Below are positions 27,860 through 36,171 of a stretch of 64,000 bases of DNA, piece by piece. Within the stretch, counting starts at the first letter, position 1. The number at the start of each line of letters is the position of its first letter. The position numbers were made by a program, and so were the translations under genes. This DNA is from Candidatus Gastranaerophilales bacterium (lineage in GTDB: Bacteria; Cyanobacteriota; Vampirovibrionia; Gastranaerophilales; Gastranaerophilaceae), in assembly GCA_944324395.1 (NCBI GenBank), contig CALUWC010000004.1, positions 1 through 64,000 on the forward strand, read 5' to 3'. Below the pieces are notes generated by a model that was not told where the DNA came from, ran no database searches, and saw only the letters and a list, made by a program, of their open reading frames with translations.

Positions 27860-27878
27860 TTAACTGACAGGAGTGTAA

Positions 27879-28955
27879 ATGAATCAATATTCTAATTTAA
27901 AACTGCAAGCTCTTGCAATTGGTTCTTTACCTCACAACAATCTTGAAAATGCTATGAATGTGGTAAAAAAGGATTTTTCGGATATTCCGTTTTTTCCGCA
28001 ATTAGCCAATTTTAACAAAAACGAAGACATGATTATCCAATTTTTGGAAGGATTGCCTTCGTTTTTGCCTTCAAATGCCGATAATTTTTTTATTGACTCC
28101 GAAAGTGATAATTTTTTTGAGGATTTGGAAGAATTTTATGCAGATTATGAAGAAATCATTGAAAATCCAAATTCCGATAAACTGGAGAAATATGGAATAA
28201 GCAAAAGTTTTTCATCTACATTTCCTGAATTAGAAAAACTGGTAGCACAAACTATGCCGCCTTTTGCAAAAGGACAGATAACAGGTCCGTTTACTCTTGC
28301 TGCTGCAATAAATGATCAAAACGGTAAAAGTGCAGTATATGATGAAACCTTAAAAGAAATTATAGTAAAATTGTTAAGTCTAAAAGCTTTATGGCAGATA
28401 AAACGAATTAAAAAAGCCTGTCCGCAGACAGTTCCGATAATTTTCATGGACGAACCCACTATTTCACAACTGGGGACTTCCGCTTACTTAACGATTTCGG
28501 AAGATGATGTGATAAATATGCTTAAAGAAATCAGAAATATTATTAAATCAAACGGCGGATTATGTGCAATTCATTGCTGCGGCAAATGTGACTGGACAAT
28601 TCCTGTTAAAGCGGAAGTCGATATTATAAATTTTGATGCCTATGCTTTTGCTCAAAATTTCAGTGTTTACTCATCTACAATTGAAGATTTTTTGAAAAGC
28701 GGAGGTAAGATTGCCTGGGGCTTGATTCCTACACTTGACAGCGGAGCTTTGGAAAGAATTACACTTGAAGATTTAATGAAAATTTTTGAAAAATCCGTAA
28801 AGTATTTGACTAAAAAAGGCATTGATGAGAAACTTGTTATAGATAATTCTTTAATAACATCATCCTGCGGTGCAGGTTCATTAACTATTGATTTAGCTGA
28901 AAAAGCAATGGATTTAGTTCATACATTATCAAAAGAATTGAAAAAGAGGTTTTAA
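27879..28955 (+). CDS. Core (MetE-type) methionine synthase, MesB-like
   Basis: The 358-aa product aligns with the catalytic C-terminal half of MetE and lacks the N-terminal folate-binding half. Zn ligands are visible as H232 and C234 (HCCGKC) and C330 (SSCGAG). MDEPTISQLG resembles the MetE acidic motif. Core methionine synthases use a methyl-corrinoid protein or methylcobalamin rather than methylfolate. The MesB group occurs in anaerobes with the Wood-Ljungdahl pathway. The downstream CooC-like and folD genes and acsE in the window support this. Uroporphyrinogen decarboxylase-type methyltransferases share the fold and are the alternative. Confidence 0.72.
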   Translation: MNQYSNLKLQALAIGSLPHNNLENAMNVVKKDFSDIPFFPQLANFNKNEDMIIQFLEGLPSFLPSNADNFFIDSESDNFFEDLEEFYADYEEIIENPNSDKLEKYGISKSFSSTFPELEKLVAQTMPPFAKGQITGPFTLAAAINDQNGKSAVYDETLKEIIVKLLSLKALWQIKRIKKACPQTVPIIFMDEPTISQLGTSAYLTISEDDVINMLKEIRNIIKSNGGLCAIHCCGKCDWTIPVKAEVDIINFDAYAFAQNFSVYSSTIEDFLKSGGKIAWGLIPTLDSGALERITLEDLMKIFEKSVKYLTKKGIDEKLVIDNSLITSSCGAGSLTIDLAEKAMDLVHTLSKELKKRF

Positions 28956-28957
28956 AT

Positions 28958-29710
28958 TTGACTGTTAAACTTGCAATTACAGGAAAAAGCGGAAGCGGAA
29001 AAACTACAATAGTAAAAGCTTTTATGCAAATTTTGAAGAAAATGTTCCCTGAAAAATCAATTTTATTATTTGACAACGATTTATCAAGCGAACTGGGACA
29101 CAGTTTCGGGCTTGATATACGAAATACAATATATGGTATCAGAAGCGGAAAACACGAATATAAAACAGGAATTCCCGAAGATATGACTAAACAAGAATAT
29201 ATCGAATGGGCAATGGAAGATATTCTGGTTTCACTTGATGAGAATGTAGACATTATTGTTTCATGGTTTGTTGGCTCAAAAGACTGCAGATGCCCGATTA
29301 CAAAACAAATAAATGATGCTGTTAATAAATTGCTAAATAGATATGACATAGTAATATTTGATTGCGAATTTGATTTAAAGTATCTAAACCAGCTCGTTGA
29401 TACGGAAATAGATTCTACCATTATTGTTGCTACTCCGAGCGAAGAATCGGCACATTTAGCAAACCGTATTGAAGAATTCAGTGCAAAATATGCAGCAGGC
29501 AACCAGTTGGGTGTTGTTATCAATAAAGTTGATAATAATAACCTTGCATCTGTATATGAACTTTTGAATAAGTATAATCTTGATGTACTGGGTGTAATCC
29601 CGTTTGATGAAGATTTAAAAAACCACCCTATGACAAGAGATTCAAAAATCGTACAAAATGCAATTAAAGAATTTTATTTCAGATTAAATCTTCCGCAGAT
29701 AAAACAGTAG
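28958..29710 (+). CDS. CooC/AcsF-like Ni-insertion ATPase
   Basis: The 250-aa product is a MinD/SIMIBI-class ATPase. Walker A is ITGKSGSGKTT (7-17) and the DxD-like region is LLFDNDLSSELGHSFG. C110 and C112 form a CXC motif (KDCRCP) as in CooC1 (C112 and C114), where it binds nickel. CooC and AcsF mature carbon monoxide dehydrogenase or acetyl-CoA synthase. TTG is the start codon, with AGAGGT in the end of the upstream gene. The two-base gap shows translational coupling with the methionine synthase gene. No CODH gene is in the window, so the target is unknown. Confidence 0.75.
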   Translation: MTVKLAITGKSGSGKTTIVKAFMQILKKMFPEKSILLFDNDLSSELGHSFGLDIRNTIYGIRSGKHEYKTGIPEDMTKQEYIEWAMEDILVSLDENVDIIVSWFVGSKDCRCPITKQINDAVNKLLNRYDIVIFDCEFDLKYLNQLVDTEIDSTIIVATPSEESAHLANRIEEFSAKYAAGNQLGVVINKVDNNNLASVYELLNKYNLDVLGVIPFDEDLKNHPMTRDSKIVQNAIKEFYFRLNLPQIKQ

Positions 29711-29717
29711 AGGTTCT

Positions 29718-30557
29718 ATGGCAATAATACTTGACGGAAAAAAATTAAAAGAAAAAATTTTAGCAGAGTTAAAAACAAAAATTGATAGATTCAAAACAAA
29801 ACCAACTCTGGTAGTAATTCTTGTCGGAGAAAATCCGGCAAGCAAAATATATGTTAATAACAAAAAGAAAACCGCAGAAAAATTAGGTATAAATTCAAAA
29901 ATTATAAATTATCCGTCAAACATTTCAGAAAAAGAACTTTTGGAAAAAATTGAAGAACTAAACAATGATAAAGATGTTACGGCAATTCTTGTTCAATTAC
30001 CTTTGCCGGAACATATTTCAAAGGAAAATATAATAAATGCAATTTCACCTCTAAAAGATGTTGACGGATTTACTCCCTATAATTTCGGTAAGCTTTTTTC
30101 CGGAGAAAACCCTAATGTATATCCATGTACACCAAAAGGTATTTTACTGTTACTAAAAGAATATAATATAGAACTTGAAGGTAAACATGCGGTAATAATA
30201 GGGCGTTCTAATATTGTCGGAAAACCTTTGGCACAAATACTGTTAAATGAAAATGCAACAGTGACAATCTGCCACAGTCATACAAAAAATCTTCCACAAA
30301 TAACAAAAACTGCAGATATATTGATTTCTGCAGTGGGAAAAAACATTATAAAAGGGGAAATTATAAAACCTGGTTGTGTAGTTGTAGATGTAGGAATATT
30401 TAAAGATGCTGACGGGAAAACCCGCGGAGACGTAGATTTTGAAAGCACCTCTAAAGCTGCATCATACATCTCGCCCGTTCCGGGCGGCGTTGGACCAATG
30501 ACAATTACATCATTGATGCTCAACACCGTGGAATTGTTCGAAAAAAATCTTCTATAA
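29718..30557 (+). CDS. folD: Bifunctional methylene-tetrahydrofolate dehydrogenase/cyclohydrolase
   Basis: FolD interconverts 5,10-methylene-, methenyl- and 10-formyl-tetrahydrofolate. The 279-aa product has the catalytic Lys in YVNNKKKTAEKLGI and the motifs ILVQLPLPEHI and KDVDGFTPYN. The Rossmann motif is VIIGRSNIVGKPLAQ, and PGGVGPMTITSLMLNT lies near the end. It fits the usual 280-300 aa. It closes the rplI run (7-bp gap), placing folate one-carbon supply beside the core methionine synthase and CooC-like gene. Confidence 0.96.
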   Translation: MAIILDGKKLKEKILAELKTKIDRFKTKPTLVVILVGENPASKIYVNNKKKTAEKLGINSKIINYPSNISEKELLEKIEELNNDKDVTAILVQLPLPEHISKENIINAISPLKDVDGFTPYNFGKLFSGENPNVYPCTPKGILLLLKEYNIELEGKHAVIIGRSNIVGKPLAQILLNENATVTICHSHTKNLPQITKTADILISAVGKNIIKGEIIKPGCVVVDVGIFKDADGKTRGDVDFESTSKAASYISPVPGGVGPMTITSLMLNTVELFEKNLL

Positions 30558-30561
30558 TTTA

Positions 30562-30888
30562 CTATGAACTTATCAAGTTCAATGTACAACTTGATTTGAT
30601 GTTGTTGTTTACCAGTGTCTTTAAACCTGAAATTTCGTTTTCAATCGCTGTTAATTGAGAATCAATTGAATCTTTTTCGGTTTCCAAAGAATCACTTAAA
30701 TCTGAATAGTAAATGTAATCCGCATCGTCAGTACAATCACCTTCAACACTTGCATATTCTCTTTCAATAGCTGTCATTTGAGATGTTGCATATTGAATCT
30801 GGTTCTGAATTGAAATGTACTGAAATTGATAAAAATTTTTCTGCAAAGTCAATAAACTTTTTTGACTTGCCAATGCTAAAAATGCCAT
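30562..30888 (-). CDS. Small lineage-specific helical protein (ASQ start)
   Basis: The gene encodes 108 aa. Residues 1-45 form a Gln-rich helix starting MAFLALASQKSLLTLQKNFY. Residues 50-95 form a second acidic helix. There is no signal peptide. The start shares the ASQ-x-x-LLT pattern and the Gln/Ser helical spacing of the 576-aa protein at 24598. AAGGAGA precedes the ATG. It is convergent with folD. Function unknown. Confidence 0.55.
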   Translation of the reverse strand: MAFLALASQKSLLTLQKNFYQFQYISIQNQIQYATSQMTAIEREYASVEGDCTDDADYIYYSDLSDSLETEKDSIDSQLTAIENEISGLKTLVNNNIKSSCTLNLISS

Positions 30889-31058
30889 ATCTCTCGTCTC
30901 CTTATTTTATATTCTGTTCTCTCATGTATATAAAGTTTTTTGAGGTTTTCGAATTTCAGAAAGTATCATATTTGTAACATTTGTTTACATTTACCGTATA
31001 ACACCTTAACAGCATGGCTTTTGAACCGAATCCAATGTAAAGATTCAGTGTAAAAAAC

Positions 31059-31087
31059 TTGCCAGTATACTTCAATTAAAGTATTAT
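31059..31087 (+). promoter_or_regulatory. Promoter of the serine hydrolase-ldpA-PPTase group
   Basis: TTGCCA (31059-31064) and TATTAT (31082-31087) are spaced by 17 bp. The following leader contains GGGGAGGA before the ATG at 31119. Confidence 0.45.
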
Positions 31088-31118
31088 AAATATATTATTG
31101 GGGAGGATTTAGGTAAGA

Positions 31119-32309
31119 ATGCCGAAATTAGCAAGACAGTATGATAGCAGAGTATATTCTGAATATCGTATTTCTTCTGATTATACAAGGAGTTCATACG
31201 TACGCAGAGAGCATCACGCAGACTTTGTAGAATTAAGGCAGGCAAATAGACCGCATAAAAAGAAACACAAAAAAAGAAATATATTTCACTTTTTAGTTTC
31301 TTGCTCTTTTTTATTTTTCTTAATGTTTTATGCTATGCCATATTCATTCAACAGTATTACAAAGGCAATGTTTGTTCCTACCCCGTATAAAGAAATTTCT
31401 ATAGATTTAAATGAAATAAGTTTTCCGACACATAAATATTTAGCAAACAATTGGTTTTTAGGTAAACGTTCATTTAGTTTTTCTGCAGATGAAAAATCCG
31501 CACAAATGGTACCATTAAAAGAAAATGTTAACATGCCAGTACTCCAAAGTGAGCTGACAAACCTTATGCAAGCTTATCCTACAATTAAGCCTGCCGTATT
31601 TGTATGGGATTACGAAACTCAGAATTATGTTGATATAAATGCCTCTGAAATTTTCTCGACTGCAAGTATCATCAAAATTCCTGTTTTAATAGATGTATTC
31701 AAAACAATAGAATCAGGACAGTTATCATTATCTGACAAAATACCGCTAACAGAATATTTCAGAACGGAAGGTTCCGGCAGTCTTCAATTCAAGGCCAGAA
31801 ACTCCGAATACACAATAGACGAACTCGCAAGACGAATGATTACAGAATCAGATAATTCCGCAACAAATATGCTTATGGCAAAAATCGGTTCAATGACTGA
31901 TGTTAACCAATCTATGAGAGCATGGGGAATAAAACATACACAGGTTAATACCTGGCTTCCTGATCTTAAAGGTACAAATTATACAACAGCCAGAGATATG
32001 GCTACAATGCTTTATAATATTGACGAAAATACAGAATTTCTATCAGAAGATTCAAGAACAAGAATGCTGAATTATATGGGACATGTTCATAATAACAGAC
32101 TTCTGAAAGCCGGACTCGGAGAAGGGGCCGTATTACTCCATAAAACCGGGGATATAGGCACAATGCTTGGAGATGCAGGAATTGTTATTGCTCCCAACGG
32201 TAAAAAATATATTGTTGTAATTCTGGCTAATCGTCCTCACAATGCTGCAGCCGGAAAAGATTTTATTGTACAGGCATCTAAAATTATTTATAACTATATG
32301 GTGAAATAA
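31119..32309 (+). CDS. Membrane-anchored class A beta-lactamase-fold serine hydrolase
   Basis: The 396-aa product has a Lys/Arg-rich cytosolic start and one membrane helix (about 57-78). A periplasmic domain follows with S183-x-x-K186, S244-D245-N246 and K342-T343-G344. These are the SxxK, SDN and KTG motifs of class A enzymes. The place of the ExELN loop reads LPDLKGTN, so the deacylating Glu166 appears missing. A cell-wall or penicillin-binding role therefore fits better than antibiotic hydrolysis. Its last base overlaps the start of ldpA. Confidence 0.78.
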   Translation: MPKLARQYDSRVYSEYRISSDYTRSSYVRREHHADFVELRQANRPHKKKHKKRNIFHFLVSCSFLFFLMFYAMPYSFNSITKAMFVPTPYKEISIDLNEISFPTHKYLANNWFLGKRSFSFSADEKSAQMVPLKENVNMPVLQSELTNLMQAYPTIKPAVFVWDYETQNYVDINASEIFSTASIIKIPVLIDVFKTIESGQLSLSDKIPLTEYFRTEGSGSLQFKARNSEYTIDELARRMITESDNSATNMLMAKIGSMTDVNQSMRAWGIKHTQVNTWLPDLKGTNYTTARDMATMLYNIDENTEFLSEDSRTRMLNYMGHVHNNRLLKAGLGEGAVLLHKTGDIGTMLGDAGIVIAPNGKKYIVVILANRPHNAAAGKDFIVQASKIIYNYMVK

Positions 32310-33253
32310 TGCTAAAAGAATTGTTAGATACAAATCACTGTTTCAAATTGGTTTGCGGAGCAGGCAACGAAGATGTTGAAGAGATAAAAAGACTTGTTTA
32401 TGTTTACGCAATAGCAGGCTGCAGATTTTTTGATTTATCCGCAAATGAAGAAATTATTACCGCAGCAAGAGAAGCTTTGGATTTGGCAAAGGTATATGAT
32501 GCGTATTTATGTATAAGTGTCGGCATAAAAAGTGATCCGCATGTTCACAAAGCCGTAATTGATTCTGACAAATGCGTAAACTGCGGTTCTTGCGAAGAAA
32601 TTTGTCCGCAGGGTGCAATTCATTACGGGAAAGTAAAAAAAGAAAAATGCATTGGCTGCGGCAGATGCTGGAAGGTGTGTTCAAGAGCTGCAATATCTTA
32701 CATTTCAGAAGAAAAAAATCTTGATGAAGTCCTTCCGCCTATTGTGGAAAAAGGAATTGATTGCATTGAATTTCACGCAATGGGACCTGATGAAGAAGAA
32801 ATATTTTCAAAATGGAAATATTTAAATGACAATTACGAAGGAATTTTAAGCATCTGCACAAGCAGAGGTCAATTGAGCGATGAAGCTCTGGTTGACAGAG
32901 TTAAACGCATGACAGAACACAGGGAACCCTATACCACGATAATTCAAACAGACGGATTTCCTATGAGCGGCGGAGATGACAATTACAAATCAACTTTGCA
33001 GGCTGTAGCAACGGCAGAAATCATTCAGAATGCAAAACTTCCTGTATATATTATGCTTTCAGGCGGAACCAATTCTAAAACAAATGAACTTGCCAAAATG
33101 TGCGAAATTTCGAATTGCGGAGTTGCAGTAGGTTCTTATGCCAGAAAAATAGTTAAACGATATATTGAAAGAAGTGACTTCTGGACAAATCCAAATGTAT
33201 TGAATGATGCATTATCTATGGCTAAACCGCTTGTTGATTCTGTAATAGCTTAG
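32309..33253 (+). CDS. ldpA: LdpA-like iron-sulfur protein
   Basis: LdpA (light-dependent period A) is a cyanobacterial protein that senses redox state and feeds into the circadian clock. The 314-aa product has two ferredoxin-type [4Fe-4S] motifs, C89-x2-C92-x2-C95-x3-C99-P and C114-x2-C117-x2-C120-x3-C124. The rest resembles the cyanobacterial LdpA TIM-barrel-like part, with GPDEEEIFSKWKYLN and PMSGGDDNYKSTLQA. It overlaps the serine hydrolase gene by 1 bp and precedes a PPTase gene by 8 bp. No photosynthesis or Kai gene is seen, so its job here must differ or be more basic. Confidence 0.82.
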   Translation: MLKELLDTNHCFKLVCGAGNEDVEEIKRLVYVYAIAGCRFFDLSANEEIITAAREALDLAKVYDAYLCISVGIKSDPHVHKAVIDSDKCVNCGSCEEICPQGAIHYGKVKKEKCIGCGRCWKVCSRAAISYISEEKNLDEVLPPIVEKGIDCIEFHAMGPDEEEIFSKWKYLNDNYEGILSICTSRGQLSDEALVDRVKRMTEHREPYTTIIQTDGFPMSGGDDNYKSTLQAVATAEIIQNAKLPVYIMLSGGTNSKTNELAKMCEISNCGVAVGSYARKIVKRYIERSDFWTNPNVLNDALSMAKPLVDSVIA

Positions 33254-33261
33254 GTTGAGAA

Positions 33262-33864
33262 ATGGAAATATTTTATTTAAAAAAACAAGAAATACTAGAT
33301 GCTATAGATAAAAAAAGTCTTGAAAGTTTTTGGGACGGACGGGAATATGCCTGTGAGAACAAATATTTTGAACATGTATTAGGTTTATTTTTAACAAAAT
33401 TCATAGCAAAACATATTTACGGAATTAAAAATCTCAATATAGAATACAGAAATAAAAAACCTTATTTTATGTCAGACGGAATTTATTTCAGCATATCACA
33501 TTCTAATGATATTGTTCTTGTGGCATTTAATAATGCGGAAATCGGCACTGACGTTGAATATATGTGTCAGAGAAACTACAAAGGAATAATGAAACGTTAC
33601 GGAGAAAAAAATGAAAATCCGACACGAATAGAGTTTTACAAATTCTGGACAATGCACGAAGCTGAAATTAAATTAAATAAAAATGTCCGGTCTTTATTTT
33701 CAACATTTTTAGAAAATGATTATATAGTATCATGTGTATCTTCAAATGTTCTTGTAACAAACTTCTGTATAAAACAACTTGTAATAAATCAGACTGCACA
33801 AAATATCAATTTATTAGATGAATTTACCCGCCCGAAAAATATAAAAGTTATAACAACAAATTGA
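33262..33864 (+). CDS. 4'-phosphopantetheinyl transferase (Sfp type)
   Basis: This enzyme loads phosphopantetheine onto acyl- or peptidyl-carrier proteins. The 200-aa product has YFSISHSND, the Mg-binding GTDVEYM and the catalytic WTMHEAEIKLN, matching GxDVE and WTxKEAxxK (His for Lys at one non-catalytic place). Sfp-type proteins usually have 210-240 aa, so it is slightly short. It is the third gene of the run from 31119. No polyketide or peptide synthetase is in the window, so it may serve fatty-acid synthesis. Confidence 0.85.
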   Translation: MEIFYLKKQEILDAIDKKSLESFWDGREYACENKYFEHVLGLFLTKFIAKHIYGIKNLNIEYRNKKPYFMSDGIYFSISHSNDIVLVAFNNAEIGTDVEYMCQRNYKGIMKRYGEKNENPTRIEFYKFWTMHEAEIKLNKNVRSLFSTFLENDYIVSCVSSNVLVTNFCIKQLVINQTAQNINLLDEFTRPKNIKVITTN

Positions 33865-33935
33865 TAAAAGTTGCACAATGAATGTATTTTTGCAATATTA
33901 AAAACAAAGTTACTTTATTAAATAAGGAGAATAAA

Positions 33936-35219
33936 ATGGATATAAAAGCAGTAATTCTTGCAGCCGGAAAAGGAACAAGAATGAAATCAGAAACAACACC
34001 GAAAGTTTTGCATCAGATTATGGGTAAAACCTTGCTGGGATATGTTCTAGACAGTGTTAAAAATTTTGCATCAGAAGAATTTGTAATTGTCGGACACCAC
34101 GCAGATAAAGTTGAAAAATTTGTAAAAGAAAACTATAAATGTGCTAAAACTGTTCTGCAATCTCCGCAGTTAGGAACAGGACATGCCGTATCTATGGTTT
34201 GCCCCGAGTTGGAAAATTATAATGGAACAGTCTTAATACTATGCGGTGATACTCCGCTCATAAAAGAAAAAACATTGAAAAAGTTTGTTGAATTTCACCA
34301 AATCCAAAACTCTGATATAACTGTTATGAGTACCATTTTCGACAATCCTGCAAACTACGGACGAATAATCCGGGAAACTGACAATTCTTTAAAATGTATT
34401 GTCGAAGAAAAAGATGCAACACCTGAACAAAAATCTGTAAAAGAAGTTAATGCAGGGATTTATTGTCTTGACTGGACAAAAGTTAAATCTGCATTCGGTC
34501 AGTTAAAAAGTAACAATGCACAGGGAGAATACTATTTAACAGATATTATTTCCTGGGGTAAAACTCAAAATCTAAATGTTAATGCATATATTCTTGAAGA
34601 CAGCAGCGAAATTTACGGAATAAATTCCAGAATTAACCTTGCACAAGCTGCAAAAATGATGAATAAACGTAATCTTGAAAAATATATGGAAAACGGAGTA
34701 ACAATTGTTGATCCGGATTCTACATGGATTAGCGAAGATACAATAATCGGACAAGATACTATTATTTATCCCGCAACATATATTGAAGGGAAAAATACTA
34801 TCGGTAAAAACTGTAAAATTGGACCATGTGCACATTTAAGAGGCGGGGTAGAAGTTTGTGACAATGTTAAGGTTGGAAATTTTGTCGAGGTAAAAAAATC
34901 AAAAATATCTTCCAATACAAATGTCGGACATCTATCCTACATAGGTGATTCAGAACTCGGAGAACACGTAAATATAGGTGCCGGTACAATTACAGCCAAC
35001 TTCAATCCTTTGACAAATGAAAAATCCAGAACTATTTTAAAAGATAACGTTAAAATCGGTTCAAATTCAGTACTTGTCGCACCTGTAACAATTGAAGAGG
35101 GTGCGAATATTGGTGCAGGAGGAATTATAACAAAAAATATACCGTCATGGGCTCTTGCAATTACCAGAACTCCGCTAAGAATTATTGCAGACTGGGTTAA
35201 GATAAAATTATCAAAGTAA
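33936..35219 (+). CDS. glmU: Bifunctional UDP-N-acetylglucosamine pyrophosphorylase / GlcN-1-P acetyltransferase
   Basis: GlmU makes UDP-GlcNAc for peptidoglycan and lipid A. The 427-aa product has the uridyltransferase signature VILAAGKGTRM (6-16) and SPQLGTGHAV. The C-terminal left-handed beta-helix hexapeptide domain carries GPCAHLRGGV, EVKKSKI and YIGDSELGEHVNIGAGTI. I set the start at 33936, behind AAGGAG; an ATG 54 bp earlier gives an extension with no homology. It is in the envelope-synthesis theme with the serine hydrolase gene upstream. Confidence 0.95.
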   Translation: MDIKAVILAAGKGTRMKSETTPKVLHQIMGKTLLGYVLDSVKNFASEEFVIVGHHADKVEKFVKENYKCAKTVLQSPQLGTGHAVSMVCPELENYNGTVLILCGDTPLIKEKTLKKFVEFHQIQNSDITVMSTIFDNPANYGRIIRETDNSLKCIVEEKDATPEQKSVKEVNAGIYCLDWTKVKSAFGQLKSNNAQGEYYLTDIISWGKTQNLNVNAYILEDSSEIYGINSRINLAQAAKMMNKRNLEKYMENGVTIVDPDSTWISEDTIIGQDTIIYPATYIEGKNTIGKNCKIGPCAHLRGGVEVCDNVKVGNFVEVKKSKISSNTNVGHLSYIGDSELGEHVNIGAGTITANFNPLTNEKSRTILKDNVKIGSNSVLVAPVTIEEGANIGAGGIITKNIPSWALAITRTPLRIIADWVKIKLSK

Positions 35220-35315
35220 ACTTATGTTACAAAATTTTCATAATCTAATTCAAAAAGGCAAATTTTTTTATTTTGGACATTATTAGATATATGTTAAAAG
35301 TAGTAGGAGAAATTT

Positions 35316-36005
35316 ATGCTTAGCAGTGTACAAAATTATCAAACAGCACCCAGCAGGGTTGCATTTAAAGCAGGAAATAATGTTCAAACAAACGAACATT
35401 CAAAAGAAAAACAACCTTACAAAACTCATGCCGGGTTAAAAACAGGTATCGGTTACGGAGTTATTGAAGGTGGATTAGCTGCACTTTTGGGTTCCGGCAC
35501 TAAAGCTCTTCAAAATATCATTAAGCGAAATTCAGATGAACTTGGTGAGGAAGCTGTACAAACTGTAAAAACATTAGGTAAATCAAGCAAAACTTTGTTT
35601 ATATATGTTCCAATTGCAATTTTAACTTCTATAGGATGCGGAGCACTTGTTGACAAGAAAATTAACGATAAACATGCTCAATTTGCAGATAAGTTGGAAA
35701 AAGAAGGGAAAAAAGAAGTTCTTAAAAACGATGATAATGCAGAAATAACTAAACAAGAACAAGTTTACTGTAAAACAAACACAGGTAAAAAACTGGGTGT
35801 GCTTTTAGGTGCCGTTGTATCACCTTTACTTGGAATCTTAAATACAAAAGTTGCAGGCAATAAAATAAGTATGCTGAAAGTAGCGTCAGGAGTAATCACA
35901 GGTGCATTAGGCGGTTTAATCCTTGGTTCAATTACCGATAAAATTGCTAATAAAGGTGCTGCTAAATTTGCTGATAAACAGGCAGCAATAAATGATGCTA
36001 AATAA
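35316..36005 (+). CDS. Hypothetical membrane-associated protein
   Basis: The gene encodes 229 aa of unrecognised family. Hydrophobic, glycine-rich segments occur at about 47-65 (GYGVIEGGLAALLG), 95-112 (FIYVPIAILTSIGCGAL), 160-180 and 190-215. The rest is Lys-rich. It starts MLSSVQNYQTAPSRVAFKAG. The repeated Gly-zipper-like GALGGLILGSI suggests membrane packing. GTAGGAGAAA precedes the ATG and a terminator follows, so it is a single-gene unit. Confidence 0.55.
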   Translation: MLSSVQNYQTAPSRVAFKAGNNVQTNEHSKEKQPYKTHAGLKTGIGYGVIEGGLAALLGSGTKALQNIIKRNSDELGEEAVQTVKTLGKSSKTLFIYVPIAILTSIGCGALVDKKINDKHAQFADKLEKEGKKEVLKNDDNAEITKQEQVYCKTNTGKKLGVLLGAVVSPLLGILNTKVAGNKISMLKVASGVITGALGGLILGSITDKIANKGAAKFADKQAAINDAK

Positions 36006-36023
36006 TAAGTTATAAATTCAGAA

Positions 36024-36054
36024 AGAAAGACCGCCTCAAACAGGCGGTCTTTCT
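36024..36054 (+). terminator. Strong intrinsic terminator
   Basis: AGAAAGACCGCCT (36024-36036) pairs perfectly with AGGCGGTCTTTCT (36042-36054) around a 5-base loop. Confidence 0.85.
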
Positions 36055-36112
36055 TGTTTACATAACAATACTTATTTTTTTGCAGCAGTTCTATCCACCC
36101 CTATCCTTCCAC

Positions 36113-36141
36113 TTGAAAAAACTTGAAAAAAGTTGTATAAT
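36113..36141 (+). promoter_or_regulatory. Promoter of the pilin-like gene array
   Basis: TTGAAA (36113-36118) and TATAAT (36136-36141) are spaced by exactly 17 bp. The 10-mer ACTTGAAAAA is present twice in tandem (36111-36130), so two overlapping -35 candidates exist. The predicted leader to the ATG at 36172 is about 24 bases. Confidence 0.65.
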
Positions 36142-36171
36142 TTGTATATACACAAAAATAGGATTAAGAGT

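Noticed and set aside
27359-30557. A complete Wood-Ljungdahl pathway
   Set aside because: Only folD, a core methionine synthase and a CooC-like gene (and acsE at 63240) are present; CODH, ACS, corrinoid protein, formyl-H4folate synthetase and metF are not in the window.
31119-32309. Antibiotic-resistance beta-lactamase
   Set aside because: The Glu166 position is not conserved and the protein is membrane-anchored with a long basic N-terminus, so a resistance call is not supported.
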